The translations under genes were made by a program, and so were the position numbers. Below, piece by piece: positions 44,680 to 53,251 of a DNA stretch of 53,251 bases (its first letter is position 1; each line of letters begins with the position of its first letter). The stretch is from JAULUH01 sp032111745 (GTDB lineage: Bacteria; Chloroflexota; Anaerolineae; JAAEKA01). The stretch spans positions 1-53,251 of the forward strand of contig JAULUH010000534.1 in assembly GCA_032111745.1 (NCBI GenBank), in the 5' to 3' direction. Below the pieces are notes generated by a model. That model was not told where the DNA came from, searched no databases, and worked only from the letters and a program-made list of their open reading frames with translations.

Positions 44680-46140
44680 TTAGCCTCCGGTTTTCTCGCT
44701 TGGCATAGGCAGCGGAATACGCTCGCCCTTCAGATAGGCTTCGATGCTCTTTGCGGCCCTGTGGGCGGTGGCCACGGCGGTGATCACCAGGTCCGGCCCG
44801 TGCACGTTGTCGCCGGCGGCAAACACCCCTTCCCGGGTGGTGGCCCCGGTATCTTCGTCGGCCACGATCAAGCCCCACTTGCGCGTGGCCAGCTGCGGTG
44901 TCGTCTCACCCAGCAGCGGATCAGGCCAATAGCCTACAGCCAGCACGACCGTGTCGATCTCCTCCACGAACTCCGAGCCCTCCATGGGCACCGGCCGGCG
45001 ACGGCCCGACCTGTCCGGCTCGCCGAGTGCCATGCGAATGTTCTTCATCGCTCGCACCCGTCCAGCCTCATCGCCGAGCAGCTCCACGGGCGCCTCCAGG
45101 TAGCGAATGCGCACGCCCTCGTCGATGGCTACCCCGCGCTCGACCTTGTTGCCGGGCATCTCGGCCTCGGTGCGCCGGTAGACGATGGTGACTTCCTGTG
45201 CACCGAGGCGCAGAGAGCTACGGGCACAGTCCACCGCAGTGTCGCCTCCGCCGATGATGGCAACCCGCCGGCCCACCGTGGGCTTCTGGCGCTTCTCCAC
45301 CGGCAACATCTCCGGCGGCACGTTGGAACGTACCAGGAAGTCGGTGGAGTTGTATACCCCCTGCAGCTTCTCGCCCGGGATGTCCATGGTCGCCTCGACG
45401 CCCGCGCCTGTGCCGAGGAAGACGGCGTCGAATTGCCGTAACAGCTCGTCGACGGCGATAGTCTCGCCAATGCGCGTGTTGGTGATGAAGCGCACCCCGG
45501 CATCCTCCAGGTCACGGATCTTGCCGGCGACCACTGCCTTGTCCAGCTTGAAGTTTGGAATGCCGTAGATCAGCACACCACCCGCCATGGGCCAGGCCTC
45601 GTAGACGGTGACGCTGTGGCCATGCTTCGCCAGATCCTCGGCCACGGTGATGCCGGCCGGGCCTGAGCCTACAACGGCCACCCGCTTGCCGGACTTCTGC
45701 TCCGGCACAGGGATCGCCAGCGCCCCGGCCTGCCGGGCCACGTCGGCCACGAACTGCTCCAGCTTGCCCACGGAGATCGACCCATACACCCGGCCCATCA
45801 CACAGCCCTGTTGGCATAGATTGGGGCAAACGCGGCCGCAAACCTCAGGCAGCGGGCTGGTTGCAGAAAAGACCTGCGCCGCACCGATGTAGTCCCCCTG
45901 GCTGATCAACCACAGGGCCTGTGGCACGTCGTTACCTGCCGGGCAGCGCAGGATACACGGCTGTGGATCCGGGCACTGCAGGCAGCGGGAGGCTTCCCTG
46001 GCCGCCGTCTCCGGGTCGAACCCCAGGGTGACCTCGTCGAAGTCCAGGATGCGCTCCTCGATGGGGCGCTTGGCGTAGCTCTCCGGCAGCTGGTGTACCC
46101 GCTCCTTGCGGTCGATTGGCCGGTCGCTGGTATCGGTCAT
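44680..46140 (-). CDS. GltD-like FAD/NAD(P) iron-sulfur oxidoreductase
   Basis: 486 residues. The N-terminal Fe-S domain has CLQCPDPQPCILRCPAGND and CGRVCPNLCQQGC (about 53-110); FAD binding at VAVVGSGPAGITVAEDLA; NAD(P) binding at VAIIGGGDTAVDCARSSL; C-terminal FAD block GVFAAGDNV. It is the same fold as glutamate synthase small subunit, NfnB/SudB and dihydropyrimidine dehydrogenase N-terminal half. No glutamate synthase large subunit adjoins, so a role as a ferredoxin/NADPH or sulfide-type oxidoreductase next to a hydrogenase is more likely. Begins 87 bases after the hydrogenase protease gene. Confidence 0.87.
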   Translation of the reverse strand: MTDTSDRPIDRKERVHQLPESYAKRPIEERILDFDEVTLGFDPETAAREASRCLQCPDPQPCILRCPAGNDVPQALWLISQGDYIGAAQVFSATSPLPEVCGRVCPNLCQQGCVMGRVYGSISVGKLEQFVADVARQAGALAIPVPEQKSGKRVAVVGSGPAGITVAEDLAKHGHSVTVYEAWPMAGGVLIYGIPNFKLDKAVVAGKIRDLEDAGVRFITNTRIGETIAVDELLRQFDAVFLGTGAGVEATMDIPGEKLQGVYNSTDFLVRSNVPPEMLPVEKRQKPTVGRRVAIIGGGDTAVDCARSSLRLGAQEVTIVYRRTEAEMPGNKVERGVAIDEGVRIRYLEAPVELLGDEAGRVRAMKNIRMALGEPDRSGRRRPVPMEGSEFVEEIDTVVLAVGYWPDPLLGETTPQLATRKWGLIVADEDTGATTREGVFAAGDNVHGPDLVITAVATAHRAAKSIEAYLKGERIPLPMPSEKTGG

Positions 46141-46227
46141 CAGGACTCTCCTGTTCGAGAGATTCGTGGCGCGGTTCTGAACCGGACGATATCACTATCC
46201 TTGCCGGCTATTCAGGCTCGACGGGAC

Positions 46228-46704
46228 TCAGGGCAAGCCGGGCCCAATAGACTTCAGAACACCGTCCTGGTCCGCCAAAGCTCGAGCCACGGCAGCTGCG
46301 GCTGCCGTGCTCAGGCCCTGGCCGTAGCCAAACTGCGTGCCTGGAACAGTCACCAGCCATGCCGGAGGTACCCTGTTGCCGGACAGGGACGTGGCGTAGG
46401 CCAGGACCAGGCCAGGGTCGAACCGATGCCCTAGCACACTGGCCGCGCTTCCCGGGCCTGCCACCGGTGTGACCGTAACCTTGCAGTCATCCGGCGATTG
46501 CGCGATGCGGGTGTCGCAGAACACCACTGCCGCCACGCCCTCCTGGGTGATGTCCACGGCCAGCTCAGGCATCAGCTGCTGCACGGCGACAAGGCGCACT
46601 GCCGTCCCTCTGGCCTGCCATGCCTTCTGCATCAGGCCGGCCAACACCAGGCCGGCGCCATCATCTTCGCGCAGATCGTTGCCGAACGCTATGATTAAGA
46701 TCAT
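46228..46704 (-). CDS. hoxW: [NiFe] hydrogenase maturation protease
   Basis: 158 residues. ILIIAFGNDLREDDGAGLVLA is the family start with the nickel-binding Asp in REDDG; later blocks HRFDPGLVLAYATSLSGN and PAWLVTVPGTQFGYGQGLS follow the HycI/HoxW pattern (usually GxxxxxGxxLS). It clips the C-terminal tail of the hydrogenase large subunit after nickel insertion. Located 22 bases after hoxH, whose uncleaved tail is present. No hypA-F genes lie in the window. Confidence 0.9.
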   Translation of the reverse strand: MILIIAFGNDLREDDGAGLVLAGLMQKAWQARGTAVRLVAVQQLMPELAVDITQEGVAAVVFCDTRIAQSPDDCKVTVTPVAGPGSAASVLGHRFDPGLVLAYATSLSGNRVPPAWLVTVPGTQFGYGQGLSTAAAAAVARALADQDGVLKSIGPGLP

Positions 46705-46726
46705 GTTTTGCCGCGAAATCTGGCCC

Positions 46727-48154
46727 TCAGTCCCGAACCATCTCCTCCAGTACCTGGCCGTCCGGCCCCAGGAGCTGTACGTGCATCGGCATCTGGCCTA
46801 TCGCATGGGTGGAACAGCTCAGACAGGGATCGTACAGGCGGATGCCATGCTCGATTCGGTTGAGTATGCCCTCGGTCAGCCCGTTGCCATTGATATAGGC
46901 CTGGGCGATCTGCTTGACCGTGCGGTTCATGGCCAGGTTGTTGTTGCCGGTGGCGATGATCAGGTTGGCGCGCTTCAGGATGCCGTTCTCGTCCACCTCG
47001 TATTCGTGGAACAGGGTGCCGCGGGGCGCCTCGCTGACGCCGATGCCGATGCTCTCGTTCACGGCGGCCTTGCCCCGGACGTGGCTGTTGACGATACCTG
47101 GGTCGTCCAGTGTCTCGTCGATCTTCTCCAGGGCAAACATGATCTCGATCAGGCGGGCGTAGTGGTAGTGGAAGCTGCCGCTGACCGGCTTGCCGCGCGG
47201 CCCGGCCCGGCGAAACTGGCGTAGCTCGCGGTCCGCCCGCGGCGTGCCGGCGAAGTCGCAGATGTTGAGCCGGGCCAGCGGCCCCACCCGGTACATGCCG
47301 TCCGGATAACCATAGGGCTTGTAGTATGGGAATTTCAGGTAGGTCCAGGGCTCCACAGCCTCGCCGAGGAAATCCCGGAAGCGAGCAGGGTCCGCCTCCT
47401 CCAGCACGCGGCCGTCACTGTCTACTACCCTCAACATACCGTCGTAGTGCTCGAGGCCACCTTGCGGGGTCACCAGCCCCATGTACAGGCTGGGAAAGTC
47501 GCCGTAGGTACCTATCTCCCGCTCGAAGCTGTCGTAGGAGTCCTTCAGTAGATCGAGGGCCAGCTCGGCAATGTCAAAGGCTTCAGGCAACATGCGCTTG
47601 ATCTGGCTGCGCTTCTCTGGTGATAGGGGCTCGCGCACGCCGCCAGGCACGGCCCAGGCCGGATGCACGCTGCGCCCTCCCAGCAGGCGTATAACCTCCT
47701 GGCCAAACTGGCGCAGGCGAATGCCGTTGCGCGCGATGTTCGGCCGCTGCTGGATCAAACCCATGATGTTGCGCTGGGCCGGATCGCTCTCCATGCCCAG
47801 CAACAGATCCGGCGCGCTGAGGTGGAAAAAGCTCAGCGCATGGCTCTGGACGATCTGGGCCCAGTTCATCACCCGGCGTAGCTTCTCGGCCAACACGGGC
47901 ACGCGCACGCCCAGGATGTTGTCGCCAGCCTTGGCGCTGGCCAGCAGGTGGCTCACCGGGCAGATGCCGCAGATCCGTGCTGTGATGCCCGGCATCTCCC
48001 AGAAGGTGCGGCCCACGCAGAAACGCTCGAAGCCGCGGAACTCGACCACGTGGAAGCGGGCATCCGCTACTTGCCCGGCGTCGTCGAGATGGATGGTAAT
48101 CTTGGCGTGGCCCTCGATACGAGTCACGGGATCGATGGTAACTAGTTGCGTCAT
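46727..48154 (-). CDS. hoxH: NAD-linked [NiFe] hydrogenase large subunit HoxH
   Basis: 475 residues. The nickel ligands are in RICGICPVSH (Cys62, Cys65) and DPCLSCSTH (Cys444, Cys447). A 25-residue tail follows His450 and is removed on maturation. TRIEGHAKITIHLD at the N-terminus and GSFHYHYARLIEIMFALEKID in the middle fit group 3d bidirectional hydrogenases. It oxidises H2 or makes it, exchanging electrons through HoxY. Lies 15 bases after hoxY. Confidence 0.97.
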   Translation of the reverse strand: MTQLVTIDPVTRIEGHAKITIHLDDAGQVADARFHVVEFRGFERFCVGRTFWEMPGITARICGICPVSHLLASAKAGDNILGVRVPVLAEKLRRVMNWAQIVQSHALSFFHLSAPDLLLGMESDPAQRNIMGLIQQRPNIARNGIRLRQFGQEVIRLLGGRSVHPAWAVPGGVREPLSPEKRSQIKRMLPEAFDIAELALDLLKDSYDSFEREIGTYGDFPSLYMGLVTPQGGLEHYDGMLRVVDSDGRVLEEADPARFRDFLGEAVEPWTYLKFPYYKPYGYPDGMYRVGPLARLNICDFAGTPRADRELRQFRRAGPRGKPVSGSFHYHYARLIEIMFALEKIDETLDDPGIVNSHVRGKAAVNESIGIGVSEAPRGTLFHEYEVDENGILKRANLIIATGNNNLAMNRTVKQIAQAYINGNGLTEGILNRIEHGIRLYDPCLSCSTHAIGQMPMHVQLLGPDGQVLEEMVRD

Positions 48155-48169
48155 GTCAGGACCTCTGGT

Positions 48170-48778
48170 CTAGCCGAACTTCCGCATGGGCTCTTCCAGC
48201 ATCACCGGCTCCCCCTTCAGGAGGGCCGAGACTGCTGCCCAGATGCGCGGCGGGTCGGGCGGGCAACCCGGGATGAATGCGTCCACTTGGATGGCGTGGT
48301 GCAGCGGCACTACCTTGGGCAGGAGCGCCGGCAGGATCTTGTCGACCTCACCCCCGCGAGGCACCGCTCCCGGTCCCTCGCGATACACCTGGGTCAGCAG
48401 GTCGTCTACCTGCAGGCTGTTGCGCAGGCTGGGCACATTCCCGGTGACCGCGCAATCGCCGAAGCTGACCACCACCTTGCTGCGCTCCCGAATCAGCAGG
48501 GCCAGCTCCAGGTTGTCCACGTTGGCCACAGCCCCCTCGACCAGGGTGACGTCCACGTCCTCAGGAAATTCCTTGATATCGGCGATGGGGCTGTACACCA
48601 GGTCGACCAGCTCGGCCAAATCGATCAACAGCTCGTCGAGATCGAGGAAGCTCATATGGCAGCCCGAGCACCCGCCCAGCCACACCGTGGCCAGCCGGAC
48701 CTTGCCGTTGCCGGCGGCGTTCTTGGCCTCCGCGCGCTTGCGCACAGGCTCTGTCTTCTTGCCAGCCAGCGTGGTCAT
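48170..48778 (-). CDS. hoxY: Hydrogenase small subunit HoxY
   Basis: 202 residues from the ATG at 48778, overlapping the hoxU stop by four bases; the longer frame is a shadow. RLATVWLGGCSGCHMSFLDLDE places the proximal [4Fe-4S] cysteines at 37 and 40, and further ligands are in VSFGDCAVTGN and IPGCPPDPPRI. HoxY is the short small subunit with a single cluster, typical of group 3d. The N-terminal 25 residues are a Lys/Ala-rich extension. Confidence 0.95.
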   Translation of the reverse strand: MTTLAGKKTEPVRKRAEAKNAAGNGKVRLATVWLGGCSGCHMSFLDLDELLIDLAELVDLVYSPIADIKEFPEDVDVTLVEGAVANVDNLELALLIRERSKVVVSFGDCAVTGNVPSLRNSLQVDDLLTQVYREGPGAVPRGGEVDKILPALLPKVVPLHHAIQVDAFIPGCPPDPPRIWAAVSALLKGEPVMLEEPMRKFG

Positions 48779-49514
48779 CGCCGTACCTCCGTCTCTCCGT
48801 TCCGGGCCACCCACTGTTTCTTCTCGCGGCCGTCCAGGATCCAGCGCAGGAAGTCGTGATGCTTCTCCATCTCGGCCACGGTGGAGCCCTTGAGGAAGAG
48901 CGCACCCGTGGGGCATACCTGCACGCACTTGCCGCAGCTGGTGCAGCTGCGGCTGCTGCCCCAGGGCTGGGCCAGGTCCGTGATCACCCGGCTATTCACC
49001 CCCCGGCCCATCACATCCCAGGTGTGGGCGCCCTCGACCTCGTCGCAGACCCGCACACAGCGGGTGCACAGGATGCAGCGGTTTTGATCGATGGCGTAGC
49101 GCAGGTGGCTGGCGTCGATAGGCAGGCTGGGCGACAGGTAGTCGTAGCGCACGTGGTCCATGCCGATAGCCGCCGCCTCGGCCTGGAGCTCGCAGCGCCC
49201 ATTCATGACGCAGACGGCGCAGATGTGGTTGCGCTCCGAGAAAAGCAGCTCCAGGATCATCTTGCGGTATTTGATCAGCCGCTCGCTATGGGTGTAGATG
49301 ACCATGCCCTCCTGCGCCGGGGTGACACAGGCCGCCACCAGGCGGTTGGTGCCCTGGACCTCCACCATGCACAGGCGGCAGCCGCCGCGGGCCTCCAGGC
49401 CATCCAGGTGGCACAGGGTCGGCAGGTCGATGCCCCGCTCGCGGATCAGCGCCAGCAGGGACTGGCCTTCCAGGCCGCTCACCAGCTCGTCGTTGATGGT
49501 CAGGGTGATGACAG

Positions 49515-49518
<4 letters not shown>
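48775..49518 (-). CDS. hoxU: Hydrogenase diaphorase subunit HoxU
   Basis: 247 residues. Related to the N-terminus of NuoG: an N-terminal [2Fe-2S] domain (LCHLDGLEARGGCRLCMVEV), the Cys/His region CAVCVMNGRCELQ and two [4Fe-4S] motifs (CILCTRCVRVCDEVEG and CTSCGKCVQVCPTGALF). It passes electrons between HoxF and HoxY. It overlaps hoxF and hoxY by four bases each. Confidence 0.96.
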
Positions 49519-51238
<1,720 letters not shown>

Positions 51239-51242
<4 letters not shown>

Positions 51243-51823
51243 AGTTCGCCATTCTCCTCGTCTACCGAAACCTCGACGGCTGCCGCCGCCTGGCTGCCGG
51301 CGGCCACCATGCCGGTGAGGCGGCCCCGGACGGCGGCCAGAGTCTCCTCAGGGGTCTGCCGGGCCAGCACGTCGCCGTCCAGGACCAGTACTGGTGCCAG
51401 CCCGCAGCTGCCGAGGCAGCGGGCGGTAAGCACGCTGAGCTTGCCGTCAGGCGTGGTCCCGCCGGCCTCGATGCCGTAGGCCGCCTGCAGGGCAGCCACG
51501 ATCTCGGCTGCGCGCTTGACATAACAGGCAGTGCCCATGCACACGATGCAGTTATGTTCTCCCTGGGGTTTCAGGGAGAAGAAGTGGTAGAACGTCGCCA
51601 CGCCAAAAACCCAGCTCAGGGGCAGCTTGAGCTGGCGAGCCACGTAGATCAGGAGATCCTCCTCCAGGAAGCCGAAGGCCTCCTGGGCCGTGTGCAGGAC
51701 CTCGATCAGGGCATCCTGCTGATACTGCATCCGTTTGAGCGTGCGGTCGATCAAGGCAAAACGAGGATCTCCGCTGGGATGCTGGATGCTGTCTATTGCC
51801 TTCTGTTGCCTGGTGGCAAGCAT
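51239..51823 (-). CDS. hoxE: Hydrogenase diaphorase subunit HoxE (NuoE-like)
   Basis: 194 residues from the ATG at 51823, which has GGAGAA upstream; a longer frame to 51958 is Arg/Pro-rich and would begin inside the promoter. The [2Fe-2S] ligands are in CMGTACYVKRA and CLGSCGLAP. The helical N-terminal domain QDALIEVLHTAQEAFGFLEEDLLIYVARQLKLPLSWVFGVATFYHFF is standard NuoE. First gene of hoxEFUYH-hoxW, a group 3d bidirectional NAD-linked hydrogenase operon. Confidence 0.95.
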
Positions 51824-51944
51824 ACCTGTTCTCCTTGCACTGGGGATCCATAACGCGCCGCCGCGCCGCCCGGCCAGCGCCGGCCACGGCGCGATCAAGA
51901 GTGGGTTCGCGTTCGTTCGTGAGATGTGCTGAGTTTCACAGACC

Positions 51945-51986
51945 AAGATAACACACATTCCCCCTTCCGAACATGATATAGGTCAT
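51945..51986 (-). promoter_or_regulatory. FNR/CRP-type class II promoter of the hox operon
   Basis: On the minus strand, the dyad TGAC-CTAT-ATCA (51985-51974; ATGA-N6-TCAT overall), exactly 23 bases, then TATCTT (51950-51945) preceded by TGTGT. With a start near 51938 the dyad is centred at -41.5. The start lies about 115 bases before the hoxE ATG. Confidence 0.6.
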
Positions 51987-52235
51987 ATTTAGCCCCCAGA
52001 TTGCGACCCAAACCCGGCGACTCACTGCCCGTCTCCCATGCCTTGGCGAGGATGCGCTTCTGATGGCGGTGCGCTGGTTGGATCAGGCCGGCCGGCCGCC
52101 CTTGAGCCGGACCTGCAGGGCCTCGAGCTCGGTCCAGCGGCCGGCCGCGGGCCGGCGATTTCGCGGCCAGTGTATTGCGGCATCGCGGGCATGCGAACGC
52201 CGACCGTCCAGAACAGCCCCAGCGGACCTTGTCAG
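51987..52235. other. Stretch without a recognisable gene
   Basis: With the hox promoter and leader this completes the 412 bases between hoxE and the DUF2071 remnant. Short frames exist on both strands (for example 52063-52251 plus) but have Arg/Pro/Ala-rich, noncoding composition and no ribosome binding site. GCCGGCCGG-type self-complementary stretches occur at 52088-52098 and 52139-52153. Confidence 0.6.
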
Positions 52236-52956
52236 CTACAACTCCAAGTGAGGGGGACCTGGTAGGGACAGACCGCGGCGGACGACGACCTCAGAACCGT
52301 CTGCGATAAAACACGAGCTTGGTGGTCCCGCGAGGAAAGGCGCGAAGGCGGGGCCGTAGAGTGCTGCGATATCGCAGACGAACTCCTGGTCGGTCGCTCT
52401 CCACATATGCCACCGGGGATGCTCGCCCTGGTACTCCAGGGTCGATCCATCGCGCTGCGCAGTGTAACCCCAGTAGTGCTCGGTAATCAACGCCTCATGG
52501 GACGTGTCGTCCGGAAGGTACGGCTGGCCGTCCACGACTGCGCGGAGGTGGACCAACGACCTTTGTGCCGCCAACAGTAGCTGACGGTACGGGTGGGATC
52601 CGCCATGTGGTCTTCGTGTCCCATGGGGAGCGCAACCAATTTCTCGTTGTACAGGGCATTGGCGACCCAGGCGAGGGCGCGCCGGGGGACGATTTCCTTC
52701 ACGAAGACGACGCCCGGCGCGTCTCGGCACCGGCGAGACGCTTGACGTAGAAGCGGAGGTTGACCTCTTCGAAGTCCCGATGGAACGGCACGGCGACGCC
52801 CATGACGCGCGTGTCCAGGAACTGAAAGCCGCCCACACTGACGAAGCACTTTCCGGACGAGAAGTCGAGTTCGGTTCCCCTGGGCACGAGCGGTTGGTTG
52901 TTGGTGCTGTTTTGCGGGCCATGGGTCTGGTCATAAGATGGATCAAGTGTTGTCAT
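52236..52956 (-). pseudogene. DUF2071 (YqjF-like) gene broken by two frameshifts
   Basis: The protein is readable only across three frames. Frame 1 from the ATG at 52956: CFVSVGGFQFLDTRVMGVAVPFHRDFEEVNLRFYVKR, then near 52714 it shifts to VVFVKEIVPRRALAWVANALYNEKLVALPMGHED...TVSYCW, and near 52560 to LVHLRAVVDGQPYLPDDTSHEALITEHYWGYTAQRDGSTLEYQGEHPRW...IADGSEVVVRRG. Each shift fits loss of a single base. Joined, this is a full DUF2071 (COG3361) protein of about 240 residues, function unknown. Either a decaying gene or two sequencing errors near the scaffold end. Confidence 0.8.
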
Positions 52957-53060
52957 AATCTCTCTTGTTGCCGCCGTTCACCTGGCCGCCGGTGACCGGC
53001 AGGGCCCAAATCAGCAGCAGGGCGATCAACACGTTGACGGCGAGCATCGCCAGAAAAGGA

Positions 53061-53099
53061 AGGGCAGTGTTGGCCGCGTTCGGCGGCCAACACTGCCCT
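53061..53099 (-). terminator. Terminator of the edge gene
   Basis: GGGCAGTGTTGGCCGC, 5-base loop, GCGGCCAACACTGCCC: a perfect 16-bp stem extended by one A-T pair. Read on the minus strand it is followed by TTCCTTTTC and lies 18 bases after the stop of the edge gene. Confidence 0.8.
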
Positions 53100-53116
53100 C
53101 AACAACCAATTTCGGC

Positions 53117-53251
53117 TCAGCCCACCGCTTGGCGAATCGTCTCCAGGACAGCCGCCTCCTCAGACGTCACCTGCTTGGCGCCGATGCCCAGGAATCCGCC
53201 TTCCTTCGCCGCGTTGGCGACGTCCGATGCCAGCGAATTCAGGAATGCCTT
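53117..53251 (-). CDS. C-terminal fragment of an unknown protein
   Basis: 44 codons and a stop, running in from the window edge. The visible end is helical: AFLNSLASDVANAAKEGGFLGIGAKQVTSEEAAVLETIRQAVG. I have seen similar GGFLGIGxxxVSxxEKAAL endings on bacterial proteins of unknown function but cannot name the family. A strong hairpin terminator follows 18 bases downstream, which supports this being a real gene end. Confidence 0.65.
   Translation of the reverse strand, partial: KAFLNSLASDVANAAKEGGFLGIGAKQVTSEEAAVLETIRQAVG

Noticed and set aside
52063..52251. 62-residue plus-strand ORF beyond the hox promoter
   Set aside because: Arg/Pro/Ala-rich translation and no ribosome binding site; typical of noncoding high-GC DNA.
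52943..53047. 34-residue minus-strand ORF with one hydrophobic helix (MLAVNVLIALLLIWALPV)
   Set aside because: No clear ribosome binding site, overlaps the start of the DUF2071 remnant and lies after a terminator. It could be a gene fragment, but I cannot support it.

Overview
The window is GC-rich (about 60-65% by eye) and looks like a chromosomal scaffold from a Chloroflexota bacterium, probably of the Anaerolineae/Caldilineae type. The evidence is a MalT-like LuxR regulator paired with a small Chloroflexi-type protein, the DUF6325/SHOCT pair, YfhO and GT39 membrane proteins, a cysteine-type CcmE, a Hox hydrogenase and Chloroflexi-style extragenic repeats. This is an inference from gene content; there is no rRNA or tRNA here. 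One ten-base N gap (23842-23851) marks an assembly join.

Region by region. 1-4185 (minus): a SHOCT protein (cut by the window edge), a DUF6325 protein, a small unknown protein and a large MalT-like regulator with in-frame 27-bp repeats. 4464-8117 (plus): mfd. 8211-8350 holds a strong orphan promoter followed by a 17-bp hairpin with a C-rich loop, a candidate small RNA. 8366-10922 (minus): a GT39 glycosyltransferase and a two-TM proline-rich protein. 11098-16898 (minus): birA, a membrane-anchored unknown, a Fes-type esterase and two tandem paralogous ATP-grasp proteins, the best candidate for an undescribed enzyme system. 16899-17322 carries a MITE-like repeat and a 15-bp hairpin. 17323-21898 (plus): a small membrane protein, a complete SsuABC/TauABC-type ABC importer, lgt and a DUF2007 protein. 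22159-23601 (minus): a metallo-beta-lactamase/rhodanese fusion. 23773-27159 (plus): a BlaI-type repressor, an M56 membrane protease and a lipoprotein with three fused DsbA-like domains.

27377-33929 (plus) is a cytochrome c maturation locus: ccmE, a diheme cytochrome, ccmA, ccmB, ccmC, a ccmD-like ORF, ccdA and a TlpA-like thioredoxin. A DUF2085 protein and rpsT follow. 35175-42092 holds a diverging response regulator and an envelope set: a polyprenyl-phosphate mannose synthase, a 1429-residue YfhO/flippase fusion and an LpxL/PatA-like acyltransferase. 42182-51823 (minus) is a complete hoxEFUYH bidirectional [NiFe] hydrogenase operon with its maturation protease, followed by a GltD-like oxidoreductase, alanine dehydrogenase and a CoA transferase. 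The last kilobase holds a frameshifted DUF2071 gene and the end of an unknown gene.

How the parts fit. Heme delivery, thiol redox chemistry and hydrogen turnover suggest a facultative or anaerobic respiratory and fermentative lifestyle. Two promoters, one upstream of ccmE and one upstream of hoxE, share a TGAC-N4-ATCA dyad placed exactly 23 bases upstream of a -10 element. That is the geometry of an FNR/CRP class II promoter, and it suggests one oxygen- or redox-responsive regulator controls both loci.
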